The notes beneath the pieces are model-generated. The model saw nothing but the letters and a program-made list of their open reading frames with translations, had not been told where the DNA came from and made no database searches. The position numbers and the translations under genes were made by a program. A stretch of 7,650 bases of DNA from Chromatiales bacterium. Lineage in GTDB: Bacteria > Pseudomonadota > Gammaproteobacteria > Steroidobacterales > GCA-2729495. Shown here in pieces: positions 1 through 7,395 of this stretch. Each line of letters begins with the position of its first letter. Positions within the stretch are counted from its first letter, which is position 1. The DNA lies in the NCBI GenBank assembly GCA_030614035.1, contig JAUWKW010000060.1:1-7650 (forward strand). The letters are read 5' to 3'.

Positions 1-3000
1 TCGACAAGATGATTCAGCTTCAACATGTACATGTAGCCGACAGTAATCGGTCGATCGAATGGCTCTCCGGTACGCCCGTCGATCAGTGCTGCCTGGCCGG
101 TCTCGGGAAGCCCCGCCAATTCAAGCATGTGCTTGATCTCGGCCTCAGTGGCACCGTCGAATACGGGTGTCGCTATCGGCACACCGTTGCGCAGGTTGTC
201 GGCCAACTCTAGAGTCTCGTTGTCATTCAGGCTTTTTAGGTCGGCCTTTTGCCCGCCAGACTTGTTGTAGATCTCATCGAGGAAGCTTCTGACCTTCGAC
301 ACCGTACCCCCGCTGTCAATGAGATCGGCAATTTTGCCGCCCAACGCCTTGGCAGCCCAACCCAGGTGAGTTTCGAGCACCTGCCCCACATTCATCCGGG
401 ATGGTACGCCCAGAGGATTGAGCACGATGTCGACCGGTGTCCCGTCCTCCATGTAAGGCATGTCCTCGACCGGGATGATCGTCGATATAACGCCCTTGTT
501 GCCGTGACGTCCGGCCATCTTGTCGCCTGGCTGGATGCGGCGTTTAACCGCGAGGTATACCTTCACCATCTTCAGTACACCCGGCGCCAGATCATCGCCT
601 GCGGTTATCTTTTCCCGCTTTTCTGCAAAGCGCCGCTCGAACTCCTCGCGCTGCTTCCGCAATCTCTCCGCAGCGTGCTCAAGCTCTGCATTGGCGACGT
701 CGTTCCTCAGGCCGATTTCAAACCACTGCTCGTGTTGCAATTCGTCGAGGTAGGCCATCGTAATCTTGCTGCCCTTTTTGAGCTTATTCGGACCACGGTC
801 GGCAAGCTTTCCGAGCAACATTCGCTCAACGCGCTCAAAAATATCGTCTTCAAGTATGCGTTGCTGATCGTCGAGATCCTTGCGCACGCTTTCCAGCTCA
901 GAATCTTCGATCGAGAGAGCGCGCCGGTCCTTGTCAATACCCTCGCGGGTAAAGACGCGCACATCGATGACCGTCCCGTCCATGCCCGGAGGCACGCGCA
1001 GCGACGTGTCTTTGACGTCAGAGGCTTTCTCTCCGAATATCGCCCGGAGCAGTTTCTCTTCCGGGGTGAGTTGAGTCTCGCCTTTAGGCGTGACTTTGCC
1101 CACCAGAATATCGCTAGCCTGCACTTCAGCGCCGATGAAGGCGATACCCGCTTCGTCCAGCTTGCCAAGCGCCGCATCACCCACGTTGGGAATATCGCCG
1201 CTGACCTCTTCCGGCCCCAACTTGGTGTCCCGCGCAATGCAGGTGAGCTCCTCGATATGAATTGTCGTGAATCGATCTTCCTCGACCAGCCGTTCGGATA
1301 TCAGGATTGAGTCCTCAAAGTTGTATCCGTTCCACGGCATGAACGCGACGAGCAGATTCTGCCCCAGCGCCAGTTCACCCAAGCTGGTTGAGGCGCCGTC
1401 GGCAAGCACGTCGCCAGTGGAGATCATATTCCCCGCCTTGACCAACGGACGCTGGTTGATGCAGGTATTCTGGTTGGAACGCGTGTATTTGCACAGATTG
1501 TAGATATCCACACCGGACTCTGCGGCCGTAGTCTCGTCGTCATTGACACGAACGACAATGCGCGAAGCATCCACCGAATCCACTACCCCGCCACGCCGGG
1601 CAATGACGGTTACACCCGAATCTATCGCCACCGTTCTTTCCATGCCCGTGCCAACCAGCGGAGTCTCGCTGCGTAGTGTCGGAACCGCCTGCCTTTGCAT
1701 ATTGGAGCCCATCAGCGCCCGGTTTGCGTCGTCGTGCTCGAGGAACGGAATCAGCGACGCCGCCACCGATACGATCTGCTTCGGCGAGACGTCCATGTAC
1801 TGGATTCTCTCCTTGGGCATGATTGTGAACTCGTTGTTGTGCCTAACCGACACGAGCTCGTCTACAAATCGGCCTTTGCTGTCCAGCTCCGCGTTCGCCT
1901 GAGCAATGACAAACTGGCCCTCTTCGATGGCCGAAAGATATTCGATCTCGGTCGAAACTTTGTTGTCCTGCACCTTACGGTACGGGGTCTCAAGGAAACC
2001 GTAATCGTTGGTTCGCGCGTAGACGGCTAGCGAGTTAATCAGACCGATGTTCGGCCCTTCGGGCGTCTCAATCGGACATACCCGGCCGTAGTGCGTCGGA
2101 TGAACATCACGAACCTCAAATCCAGCCCGTTCCCGCGTCAGGCCGCCCGGGCCTAATGCCGATACACGTCGCTTGTGCGTGACTTCGGACAGCGGATTAT
2201 TTTGATCCATGAACTGAGACAGTTGGCTGGACCCGAAAAATTCTTTAACTGCCGCTGCCACGGGCTTCGCATTGATCATTTCCTGTGGCATCAGCCCTTC
2301 TGAATCCGCCAGCGTCAACCGTTCTTTGACAGCTCTTTCGACCCGGACCAGGCCAACCCTGAACGCATTCTCCGCCATTTCTCCAACGCTGCGGACGCGG
2401 CGGTTACCGAGATGATCAATGTCATCGACACTGCCCTTGCCATTACGGATATTCATCAGAAGTAGCAGGACGGCGGTGATATCGTCCTTGCTCAGTACGC
2501 TTCCGCCTTCAGAATCCGGCCGGCCAACGCGCCGATTAAATTTCATCCGTCCAACGTCGGACAGATCGTACCGTTCCGGGTTGAAGAACAAATTGTTGAA
2601 AAGATTCTCGGCCGCATCCTTGGTCGGGGGCTCACCCGGTCTCATCATCCTGTATATCTCAACCAACGCTTCCAGTTGTGTTGAGGTAGAGTCGATTCTG
2701 AGCGTATTCGAGATGTACGGACCCTGATCAAGGTCGTTTACAAACAGCGTTCGGATATGCTCGATGCCCTTTTCGATCAAGGTATCGATCAATTCAGGGG
2801 TTATTTCATCATTCGCCTCGGCGAGCAATTCGCCGGTTTCCGTATCGACCACATCGTGAGCGAGAATTTTCTGCTCCAGATACTCCTTCGGAACCGTCAA
2901 AGTCTCCGCGCCCGACTTCTCCAGTTCGCGGACGTGCCGGGCAGTTATCCGGCGTCCTTCCTCGACGATCAGCTTCCGGCCAATTTTAATAGCAAAGATC

Positions 3001-3770
3001 GCGTTGTCGCCGCGAAGACGCTGCGGTACCAGACCGAGTTTGATTTCTGACTCAGACAGATAGAAATCGTCTTTCTCGAAAAACAGATCCAGCATTTCAC
3101 CATTGGTCATTCCCAGTGCCCTTAAAAACACTGTCACGGGCAACTTTCTCCGCCGGTCGATTCTCGCGTATACGCTGTCCTTCGGGTCAAATTCGAAATC
3201 CAGCCACGAGCCTCGGTAGGGGATCACCCGTGCTGAAAACAGGAGTTTTCCGGACGAATGAGATTTGCCTTTATCGTGATCGAAAAATACACCCGGTGAG
3301 CGATGCAACTGCGAAACAATTACGCGCTCGGTCCCGTTAATGACAAAGGTTCCGTGATCGGTCATCAGGGGCATTTCCCCCAGATAAACTTCCTGCTCCC
3401 GGACTTCCTTCACCCGCTTCGTCGAACCGGGGGCGTCTTTGTCGTAGATCACCAGTCTGACCTGCACGCGCAGTGGTGCAGCATAAGTCAGCCCTCTGAG
3501 TTGGCACTCCTTGACGTCGAATACCGGGGTACCAAGCTCATAGCTGACGTATTCCAGTGCTGCCGCGCCAGAGTAACTGACTATCGGAAACACACTCTGA
3601 AACGCCGAGTGCAAGCCACTTTCCTTTCTTTGTTCTGCGCCGACATCCTGTTGAAGAAATTTCCGATAGGAATCAAGCTGGATCGAAAGCAGGTAGGGAG
3701 CATCCAGAATGACCGGACGCTTACCAAAGTCCTTTCGAATCCGCTTCTTTTCAGTAAAGGAATACGCCAT
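1..3770 (-). CDS. rpoB: RNA polymerase beta subunit (3' end cut by window edge)
   Basis: Beta subunit of DNA-directed RNA polymerase; with beta' it forms the catalytic cleft, and it binds rifampicin. My reading from the ATG at 3770-3768 is open through 1256 codons to the window edge, with no stop or frameshift. It opens [19 protein letters not shown], typical of proteobacterial RpoB. Landmarks are [11 protein letters not shown] near residues 153-163, the rifampicin region starting [16 protein letters not shown] at residue 513, [15 protein letters not shown] just after it, and [13 protein letters not shown] with lysines 1084 and 1092, matching E. coli Lys1065 and Lys1073. Both lineage insertions of gammaproteobacterial RpoB are present; the second is longer than in E. 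coli and resembles Pseudomonas, which explains the 19-residue offset. The reading stops just after [12 protein letters not shown], so roughly 100 C-terminal residues and any rpoC lie outside. A GAGGTG ribosome site (3778-3783) lies 7 bases before the ATG. The identity is certain. Confidence 0.98.
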   Translation of the reverse strand, partial: MAYSFTEKKRIRKDFGKRPVILDAPYLLSIQLDSYRKFLQQDVGAEQRKESGLHSAFQSVFPIVSYSGAAALEYVSYELGTPVFDVKECQLRGLTYAAPLRVQVRLVIYDKDAPGSTKRVKEVREQEVYLGEMPLMTDHGTFVINGTERVIVSQLHRSPGVFFDHDKGKSHSSGKLLFSARVIPYRGSWLDFEFDPKDSVYARIDRRRKLPVTVFLRALGMTNGEMLDLFFEKDDFYLSESEIKLGLVPQRLRGDNAIFAIKIGRKLIVEEGRRITARHVRELEKSGAETLTVPKEYLEQKILAHDVVDTETGELLAEANDEITPELIDTLIEKGIEHIRTLFVNDLDQGPYISNTLRIDSTSTQLEALVEIYRMMRPGEPPTKDAAENLFNNLFFNPERYDLSDVGRMKFNRRVGRPDSEGGSVLSKDDITAVLLLLMNIRNGKGSVDDIDHLGNRRVRSVGEMAENAFRVGLVRVERAVKERLTLADSEGLMPQEMINAKPVAAAVKEFFGSSQLSQFMDQNNPLSEVTHKRRVSALGPGGLTRERAGFEVRDVHPTHYGRVCPIETPEGPNIGLINSLAVYARTNDYGFLETPYRKVQDNKVSTEIEYLSAIEEGQFVIAQANAELDSKGRFVDELVSVRHNNEFTIMPKERIQYMDVSPKQIVSVAASLIPFLEHDDANRALMGSNMQRQAVPTLRSETPLVGTGMERTVAIDSGVTVIARRGGVVDSVDASRIVVRVNDDETTAAESGVDIYNLCKYTRSNQNTCINQRPLVKAGNMISTGDVLADGASTSLGELALGQNLLVAFMPWNGYNFEDSILISERLVEEDRFTTIHIEELTCIARDTKLGPEEVSGDIPNVGDAALGKLDEAGIAFIGAEVQASDILVGKVTPKGETQLTPEEKLLRAIFGEKASDVKDTSLRVPPGMDGTVIDVRVFTREGIDKDRRALSIEDSELESVRKDLDDQQRILEDDIFERVERMLLGKLADRGPNKLKKGSKITMAYLDELQHEQWFEIGLRNDVANAELEHAAERLRKQREEFERRFAEKREKITAGDDLAPGVLKMVKVYLAVKRRIQPGDKMAGRHGNKGVISTIIPVEDMPYMEDGTPVDIVLNPLGVPSRMNVGQVLETHLGWAAKALGGKIADLIDSGGTVSKVRSFLDEIYNKSGGQKADLKSLNDNETLELADNLRNGVPIATPVFDGATEAEIKHMLELAGLPETGQAALIDGRTGEPFDRPITVGYMYMLKLNHLV
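2154..2234 (-). other. Rifampicin-binding region of rpoB, susceptible-type sequence
   Basis: This segment encodes RpoB residues 513-539, equivalent to E. coli 507-533. The residues most often changed in rifampicin-resistant mutants are all in the susceptible state: Gln, Asp, His and Ser at the positions of E. coli 513, 516, 526 and 531. The only difference from E. coli that I read in the cluster region is Ile to Val at the residue before that Ser ([13 protein letters not shown]). It is known that changes at these positions confer resistance; the conclusion that this strain is susceptible at the target is an inference. Confidence 0.85.
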
Positions 3771-3777
3771 GAAATAG

Positions 3778-3783
3778 CACCTC
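3778..3783 (-). promoter_or_regulatory. Ribosome binding site of rpoB
   Basis: GAGGTG on the transcript strand lies 7 bases upstream of the ATG at 3770. It fits the anti-Shine-Dalgarno sequence well and supports this start, which also gives the usual RpoB amino terminus. A small AACAG/CTGTT dyad sits immediately upstream of it. Confidence 0.75.
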
Positions 3784-3811
3784 TAAACAGGCTGTTCAGT
3801 AAGAAGGGACG

Positions 3812-3860
3812 AAAAAACCAAGACCGCTGCGCAGGGGCAAGAGTCCCCACTCGCCGCAGC
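3812..3860 (-). terminator. Candidate attenuator between rplL and rpoB
   Basis: On the transcript strand GCTGCG (3860-3855) can pair with CGCAGC (3831-3826). The enclosed bases can form either a GAGT/ACTC hairpin with a GGGG loop or a GGGG/CCCC hairpin. A run of six U follows at 3817-3812, but 8 bases after the stem instead of directly after it, so it is not a canonical intrinsic terminator. Its position matches the known E. coli rplL–rpoB attenuator, which terminates only part of the transcription. It may be a weak terminator, a processing site or neither. Confidence 0.3.
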
Positions 3861-3932
3861 CATGCCTGGCGACATCATCCACAGAAATTTTTGATTCGCG
3901 TGCAAGCGCGGTTGCCTGGCCACCCTTGCCAG

Positions 3933-4316
3933 TTACTTCAGCTCGACCGTAGCGCCGGCCTCTTCAAGCTGCTTTTTGACCTCCTCGGCCTCGTCCTTGG
4001 GAATACCCTCCTTGATCGCCGCGGGCGCACTCTCGACCGCGTCCTTGGCTTCCTTGAGCCCCAAGCCGGTGACCGTACGAACCACCTTGATTACCGCGAC
4101 TTTGTTTTCACCGAAGCTGTTCAACATCACGTCAAATTCGGTTTTCTCCTCGGCGACTTCACCACCAGCCGAAGCGGCCCCTGGCGCTGCTGCGACAGCC
4201 ACCGGTGCTGCGGCAGAAACGCCCCAGTCTTCTTCAAGCTCGGAAATGAGCTCTACCAGCTCCATTACCGGCATCTTGCCGAGAGCTTCTTTTACTTGGT
4301 CTTTCGAAACAGCCAT
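3933..4316 (-). CDS. rplL: 50S ribosomal protein L7/L12
   Basis: Multi-copy stalk protein that binds L10 as dimers and recruits and activates the translational GTPases EF-Tu, EF-G, IF2 and RF3. It has 127 residues; the E. coli protein has 121. The N-terminal dimerisation and L10-binding helices span about residues 1-33, followed by an Ala/Pro/Gly-rich hinge (about 34-55). The globular C-terminal domain begins at EKTEFDVML and contains KVAVIKVVR and [16 protein letters not shown], the helices that contact the GTPases. The protein ends VELK. The start is fixed by family alignment and by a strong AGGAGTT ribosome site 6 bases upstream. It lies 52 bases after rplJ, and the pair is normally controlled together by L10–L12 binding to the rplJ leader. 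The strong ribosome site agrees with the need for more L12 than L10. The identity is certain. Confidence 0.98.
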   Translation of the reverse strand: MAVSKDQVKEALGKMPVMELVELISELEEDWGVSAAAPVAVAAAPGAASAGGEVAEEKTEFDVMLNSFGENKVAVIKVVRTVTGLGLKEAKDAVESAPAAIKEGIPKDEAEEVKKQLEEAGATVELK

Positions 4317-4322
4317 TGTCTT

Positions 4323-4329
4323 AACTCCT
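4323..4329 (-). promoter_or_regulatory. Strong ribosome binding site of rplL
   Basis: AGGAGTT on the transcript strand, 6 bases upstream of the rplL ATG, is preceded by an A/T-rich stretch (GAATTTTT) that should keep it accessible. It is a near-perfect Shine-Dalgarno sequence, as expected for a protein made in several copies per ribosome. The 52-base rplJ–rplL gap holds nothing else I can recognise. Confidence 0.8.
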
Positions 4330-4368
4330 AAAAATTCAGAATTCCCAAATCAGTTCGCAACCAAGCCC

Positions 4369-4896
4369 TTAGGCTTCCTGTTGCTGATCCCTGTATGCAC
4401 CCAAAAGCCGCGCGAATTTAGCCGCCGGCTCTGCTAGCGTTCGTACGAATTGGCTGGCTGGCGCCTGCAACAGCCCAAGCAACTGGGCGCGCGCCCGGTC
4501 CAGCGTCGGTAAGCGCGCCAGACGATCAAGGTCAGCCGAGGGATAGACGTCCCCGCCGACCGCCACAGCCTTGGTCACGAGGTCATCGTTTTCCTTGGAA
4601 AATTCCTTGACCACCCGTGCGGCCGCACCGGGATCTTCCCGGGAAAACGCCAGCAAAAGGGGTCCTTCCAACGCGCCGGTCAGGCACTCGAATTCAGTCC
4701 CTTCGATCGCTCGCTTTGCCAAGGTATTCTTGATCACACGCACATAGACGCCTTCGCTCCTGGCTTTGGCCCTGAACTCAGTCATCTGCGCCACCGACAA
4801 CCCACGGTATTCAGCAGCGATTGCCGACAGTGCCGTAGCGGCGACCTCGTTTACCTCTGCGACAAGTGCCTTCTTGTCTTCGAGACTGAGTGCCAT
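4369..4896 (-). CDS. rplJ: 50S ribosomal protein L10
   Basis: Anchors the L7/L12 dimers to 23S rRNA at the GTPase-associated centre and, bound to L12, represses its own mRNA. The protein has 175 residues; the E. coli protein has 165. The extra residues are mostly in the C-terminal half, which carries the L12-binding helix. It opens [15 protein letters not shown], very close to E. coli MALNLQDKQAIVAEV. The conserved RNA-binding segment [18 protein letters not shown] is at residues 53-70, followed by [19 protein letters not shown] use the ATG at 4896; an in-frame GTG one codon upstream (4899) is rejected because family proteins start at MAL and because the ribosome site is better spaced for the ATG. 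It follows a 256-base leader with an L10-type regulatory RNA and is followed by rplL. The identity is certain. Confidence 0.97.
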   Translation of the reverse strand: MALSLEDKKALVAEVNEVAATALSAIAAEYRGLSVAQMTEFRAKARSEGVYVRVIKNTLAKRAIEGTEFECLTGALEGPLLLAFSREDPGAAARVVKEFSKENDDLVTKAVAVGGDVYPSADLDRLARLPTLDRARAQLLGLLQAPASQFVRTLAEPAAKFARLLGAYRDQQQEA

Positions 4897-4901
4897 CACA
4901 T

Positions 4902-4908
4902 AACTCCT
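4902..4908 (-). promoter_or_regulatory. Ribosome binding site that decides the rplJ start
   Basis: AGGAGTT on the transcript strand is followed by three overlapping possible starts: an out-of-frame ATG (4901), an in-frame GTG (4899) and the in-frame ATG (4896). The AGGAG core is 7 bases from the 4896 ATG but only 4 from the GTG, which favours the ATG. The family amino terminus agrees. Confidence 0.75.
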
Positions 4909-4993
4909 GGATTCGTTGTCACACTTACTGGCTGTGACTCATTCACAACCAACCGTGATGGCCGCCGTAACCAGGAAACCCTGATTCGGGTAT

Positions 4994-5070
4994 TGCCATC
5001 TGCGCAGGCACGACCTGTTGCCCATTAAGGCGACGGATCTCGTCGAACTCCGCCGCCGCCTGCGGTCTTT
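4994..5070 (-). promoter_or_regulatory. L10 leader: autoregulatory RNA of rplJ-rplL
   Basis: This RNA element is bound by the L10–L12 complex to repress translation of its own operon. On the transcript strand AAAGACCGCAGGC (5070-5058) is followed later by GCCTGCGCAGATGG (5009-4996), the two conserved halves I recognise from the bacterial L10 leader family. CGCAGGC (5064-5058) pairs with GCCTGCG (5009-5003) over 7 bases. Directly stacked on its 5' arm is a hairpin GGCGGCGGA (5057-5049) with TCCGTCGCC (5037-5029), 9 pairs with one G-U, and an 11-base loop. A 19-base unpaired stretch (5028-5010) lies on the 3' side. The GCAGATGG side resembles the kink-turn L10 binds. The pairing is read directly; the family assignment is from memory of the consensus. 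Confidence 0.75.
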
Positions 5071-5152
5071 GATGAAATTTGCAATCCATTGCGGCGATCT
5101 TATTGCTCAGGCGGGAACAGCCCCGTTGATGCACCAAATCGCCCGGTCGTTC

Positions 5153-5848
5153 CTATTCGTCCAAACTCGACTGGTCAATCAACACGCCCGGACCCATCGT
5201 TGAGGACACCGTCAACTTTTTCATGAATACGCCTTTCACCGACGCTGGCCTTGCCTTTCTCAGATCAGCCAGCAGCGCGTCAAGGTTGTCCTTAAGAGCG
5301 GTATTTTCGAAATCGGTCCTTCCGATTGGGCAGTGAATGATCCCGGCCTTGTCGGTCCGGTACCTGACTTGCCCGGCCTTTGCATTTTTAACCGCTGTCT
5401 CTACATCCTGGGTCACCGTGCCAACCTTTGGATTGGGCATCAGCCCGCGTGGGCCAAGCACCCGGCCCAGCTGACCAACCACCTTCATCGTGTCGGGTGT
5501 CGCGATGACCGTGTCATACGCGAGATCGCCACCCTTCATGCTCTCCGCCAGGTCGTCAAGCCCGACCACGTCGGCTCCTGCGGCCTTGGCTTTGTCGGCA
5601 TTCTCGCCTTGCGCAAATACCGCGACGCGTACGTCTTTGCCTGTGCCATGGGGCAGCACGGTCGAGCCCCGGACGGCCTGATCCGACTTGCGTGGATCGA
5701 CACCAAGATTCACTGCAACGTCCACAGATTCCTTGAACTTGGCGCTGGCCATCTCACGTACCAGGTTCAAGGCATCATCGACCGGTCTGGGTTCCGTGCG
5801 CGATGCTTTTTCTTTATGCGCCCGTGTTCGCTTGCTCAATGACGCCAT
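5153..5848 (-). CDS. rplA: 50S ribosomal protein L1
   Basis: Forms the mobile L1 stalk that helps deacylated tRNA leave the E site. In E. coli it also represses the rplK-rplA mRNA. The protein has 231 residues; the E. coli protein has 234. It opens [14 protein letters not shown]; the second, inserted domain contains the family signature [19 protein letters not shown] at residues 128-146, and the first domain closes with [16 protein letters not shown] near residues 210-225. The ATG is one base after the rplK stop, with GAGGGGG inside the last rplK codons as ribosome site, so the two genes are probably translationally coupled. I did not find a recognisable L1 binding site before rplK. The identity is certain. 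Confidence 0.98.
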   Translation of the reverse strand: MASLSKRTRAHKEKASRTEPRPVDDALNLVREMASAKFKESVDVAVNLGVDPRKSDQAVRGSTVLPHGTGKDVRVAVFAQGENADKAKAAGADVVGLDDLAESMKGGDLAYDTVIATPDTMKVVGQLGRVLGPRGLMPNPKVGTVTQDVETAVKNAKAGQVRYRTDKAGIIHCPIGRTDFENTALKDNLDALLADLRKARPASVKGVFMKKLTVSSTMGPGVLIDQSSLDE

Positions 5849-5849
5849 G

Positions 5850-6281
5850 TCAGACCCCCTCTACGTCGAGTCCCATACTTCTTGCACTTCCGGCAATAAT
5901 TCGCACTGCTGCATCGAGATTGGTGGCATTCAAGTCCACCATTTTGGCTTTCGCAATTTCCTCAAGCTGAGCACGCGTGACCGTCCCAACCTTGTTCGTG
6001 TTCGGTTCGCCGCTCCCCTTCGGAATACCGGCGGCCTTTTTCAGCAATACGGCCGCGGGCGGCGTCTTAGTAATAAAGGTAAAACTGCGATCGCTATAAA
6101 CCGTGATCACGGCCGGAATTGGCATACCCGGCTCGTGGTTCTGTGTTTGCGCGTTGAACGCCTTGCAGAACTCCATGATATTCACACCATGCTGCCCAAG
6201 AGCCGGCCCAACCGGCGGGCTCGGGTTAGCCTGTCCTGCCGGGACCTGCAATTTGATGTATGTTTCTACTTTCTTCGCCAT
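5850..6281 (-). CDS. rplK: 50S ribosomal protein L11
   Basis: Binds the 1070 region of 23S rRNA beneath the L10–L12 stalk, takes part in GTPase activation and in RelA's stringent-response sensing, and is part of the thiostrepton site. The protein has 143 residues; the E. coli protein has 142. It opens [18 protein letters not shown], with the proline-rich [19 protein letters not shown] (residues 21-39) that lines the thiostrepton site. The rRNA-binding C-terminal domain runs from about residue 75 ([12 protein letters not shown]) to the end, with [15 protein letters not shown] and the family-typical ending RSMGLDVEG. It starts 14 bases after nusG, with only a modest ribosome site (AGGGG about 10 bases upstream), so translation may depend on coupling to nusG. 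The identity is certain. Confidence 0.98.
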   Translation of the reverse strand: MAKKVETYIKLQVPAGQANPSPPVGPALGQHGVNIMEFCKAFNAQTQNHEPGMPIPAVITVYSDRSFTFITKTPPAAVLLKKAAGIPKGSGEPNTNKVGTVTRAQLEEIAKAKMVDLNATNLDAAVRIIAGSARSMGLDVEGV

Positions 6282-6295
6282 TGCAAGGCTGACCC

Positions 6296-6829
6296 CTACC
6301 CTTTCTCTACCTGGCCGAAATCGAGTTCAACCGGTGTTGCCCGGCCCAAGATCTGCACCGCCACGCGCAGTTTGTTCTTGTCGTAGTTAACGTTTTCGAC
6401 CACACCGTTGAAATCGTTGAAAGGTCCGTCTATGACACGCACCACTTCGCCAGGTTCGAACAAGATCTTGGGCCTGGGCTTGTCTGCACCCTCTTCAACT
6501 CTATGGAGAATCGTATCCGCTTCTTTGTCAGTAAGCGGCGCCGGGCGATCGCGGGAGCCGCCGATGAACCCGAGAACCCTCGGTACTTCCTTGACCAGGT
6601 GCCAAGTCTCATCATCCAGTTCCATCTGTACCAGCACGTAGCCGGGGAAAAATTTACGCTCACTGCGTCGCCTCTGTCCTTCACGCATCTCAACCACTTC
6701 TTCGGTCGGCACCATGACTTTGCCGAACTTGTGCTCGAGGCCCTCCAGCTTGATGCGTTCTTCCAACGAGGCTTTAACCTTGTTCTCAAAGTTTGAATAG
6801 GCGTGCACTACGTACCATCTCAGGGACAT
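6296..6829 (-). CDS. nusG: Transcription termination/antitermination factor NusG
   Basis: Universal elongation factor that bridges the RNA polymerase clamp and reduces pausing. Its C-terminal domain binds either Rho or ribosomal protein S10. The protein has 177 residues; the E. coli protein has 181, the difference being a shorter start ([12 protein letters not shown]). The NGN domain covers about residues 1-110, with [15 protein letters not shown] and the conserved [14 protein letters not shown] near 56-69. The KOW domain runs from about 125, with [19 protein letters not shown], and the protein ends [14 protein letters not shown]. The ATG is 3 bases after the secE stop, and the ribosome site (GGGGGAG, then GAGG) overlaps the end of secE, so the pair is likely coupled. 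The identity is certain. Confidence 0.98.
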   Translation of the reverse strand: MSLRWYVVHAYSNFENKVKASLEERIKLEGLEHKFGKVMVPTEEVVEMREGQRRRSERKFFPGYVLVQMELDDETWHLVKEVPRVLGFIGGSRDRPAPLTDKEADTILHRVEEGADKPRPKILFEPGEVVRVIDGPFNDFNGVVENVNYDKNKLRVAVQILGRATPVELDFGQVEKG

Positions 6830-6832
6830 GCC

Positions 6833-7210
6833 TCAGCTCCCCCGTCCAGTCAGGGCGGCTGAGCCCCATAAGAGAAAGAAATCCAGCCCCCAAAAGAAAA
6901 TTCCAAGGATCAAGACAAATACCAACACCGTCAGCGTCGTTTGCATTGCTTCCTGGCGGGTCGGCCAGATGACTTTACGTAGTTCTACTCGTGCACCCTG
7001 AATAAAACGCCACAGCTCCCGGCCCTGGGTAGACTGCATCGCTATAACAATGCCCAGTGCCAAGCCAATCAACACGCCCGCGGCCCGCAGCAGGATCGAC
7101 TCGTCCTCGAAATAGTAATAGGCGACGATTCCGCCGATAAGAACGAGCGCAGCCAGCATCAGCTTGACTGTGTCCAGCGGGCCCGGACCTGTCTGTACTT
7201 TTGTACTCAT
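6833..7210 (-). CDS. secE: Preprotein translocase subunit SecE
   Basis: Essential inner-membrane subunit that clamps the SecY channel in the SecYEG translocon. The protein has 125 residues; the E. coli protein has 127. Three hydrophobic segments are visible: about residues 17-34, 41-58 and 91-114, the three-span form found in enterics and many other gammaproteobacteria, compared with one span in most bacteria. Between spans 2 and 3 is the conserved amphipathic and hinge region RVELRKVIWPTRQEAMQTT (residues 74-92), the family hallmark. The start at 7210 is 33 bases after the tRNA-Trp 3' end, with only a weak ribosome site (CAGG), and the gene probably lies on the transcript that also contains the tRNA. 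The identity is certain. Confidence 0.97.
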   Translation of the reverse strand: MSTKVQTGPGPLDTVKLMLAALVLIGGIVAYYYFEDESILLRAAGVLIGLALGIVIAMQSTQGRELWRFIQGARVELRKVIWPTRQEAMQTTLTVLVFVLILGIFFWGLDFFLLWGSAALTGRGS

Positions 7211-7243
7211 GTATTGCCTGAAAAAGAATCGCCGTCAGAATCA

Positions 7244-7319
7244 TGGCAGGCCAGGAGGGTCTCGAACCCCCAACCTGCGGTTTTGGAGACCGCCGCTCTA
7301 CCAGTTGAGCTACTGGCCT
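7244..7319 (-). tRNA. trpT: tRNA-Trp (anticodon CCA)
   Basis: A complete 76-base tRNA with an encoded 3' CCA (7246-7244). The acceptor stem AGGCCAG (7319-7313) pairs fully with CTGGCCT (7254-7248); the discriminator base is G. The anticodon stem GCGGT/ACCGC closes the loop CTCCAAA, with anticodon CCA at 7286-7284, which is position 34-36 in standard numbering. The T arm carries TTCGAGA. The anticodon and the G discriminator are the main tryptophan identity elements. The gene sits between tuf and secE, an arrangement known in Pseudomonas and many other gammaproteobacteria, so it is probably cut from a mixed tRNA–mRNA transcript. Confidence 0.98.
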
Positions 7320-7395
7320 TGTGCGCCCGCGGCGGTGAACTCATCTTAGGTGGTTCAACGCGCACAACACGGCACGCCGCCAAATAGAACCACCT
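7319..7395. repeat. Two interleaved inverted repeats upstream of trpT
   Basis: AGGTGGTTC at 7348-7356 is perfectly inverted at 7387-7395 (9 bases, 30-base spacer). TTGTGCGC at 7319-7326 is perfectly inverted at 7360-7367 (8 bases, 33-base spacer). The arms alternate, so the two stems are either mutually exclusive as simple hairpins or form a pseudoknot. The last arm includes the first base of tRNA-Trp. The repeats are seen directly; any function is unknown. Confidence 0.6.

Larger units (their letters stand above)
3771..3932 (-). other. rplL–rpoB spacer, structured, no gene
   Basis: These 162 untranslated bases separate the rplL stop from the rpoB start. In transcript order there is a small hairpin with CGCG arms (3907-3910 and 3897-3900, 6-base loop), a GCCA/TGGC tetraloop hairpin near 3859-3870, a GC-rich hairpin with a later U6 tract (listed separately), a short AACAG/CTGTT dyad near 3785-3795, and the rpoB ribosome site. 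The 8-mer TGCCTGGC occurs twice on the plus strand, at 3863-3870 and 3913-3920. In E. coli the corresponding spacer carries a partial terminator and an RNase III cleavage site that lower rpoBC expression relative to the ribosomal protein genes. A similar role here is an inference. Confidence 0.6.
4897..5152 (-). other. rplA–rplJ spacer and rplJ leader, no gene
   Basis: These 256 bases lie between the rplA stop and the rplJ start. The middle holds the L10-type leader RNA (listed separately). Downstream, ACCC/GGGT can form a small hairpin near 4979-4993, and three mutually exclusive TGTGA/TCACA segments lie at 4919-4947. E. coli has a separate rplJ promoter in this gap. Here I find only a TAAGAT near 5095-5100 without a matching -35 element, so I do not annotate a promoter. 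A 64-codon open frame at 4943-5137 looks like chance because it overlaps the structured RNA. Confidence 0.6.

Noticed and set aside
249..1310. 353-codon plus-strand open frame
   Set aside because: It lies fully antisense to rpoB and its translation shows no domain I recognise. Long antisense frames are common opposite GC-rich conserved genes.
3783..3797. LexA-type operator suggested by AACAGGCTGTT
   Set aside because: The SOS box is CTGT-N8-ACAG in that order; this is the reverse arrangement with a 1-base centre, next to a ribosome site.
3303..4331. 342-codon plus-strand open frame spanning rpoB start, spacer and rplL
   Set aside because: It is antisense to three annotated elements including rplL and has no recognisable domain or ribosome site.
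4897..4899. GTG start of rplJ one codon upstream
   Set aside because: Family proteins begin at MAL, and the ribosome site is too close to the GTG.
4933..4947. CRP-like palindrome TGTGA-N5-TCACA
   Set aside because: The CRP consensus needs a 6-base spacer; here it is 5, it lies within a leader RNA close to the rplJ start, and no promoter is visible nearby. A hairpin role is more likely.
5095..5100. Separate rplJ promoter with -10 TAAGAT, as in E. coli
   Set aside because: No -35 element at 15-19 bases and no extended -10; a 4 of 6 match alone is expected by chance.
4943..5137. 64-codon minus-strand open frame between rplA and rplJ, a possible leader peptide
   Set aside because: It overlaps the L10 leader RNA, which explains the sequence constraint, and shows neither a ribosome site nor a familiar peptide.
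6975..7244. 89-codon minus-strand open frame overlapping secE
   Set aside because: It is in another frame of secE, whose three-span protein is clearly the real product.
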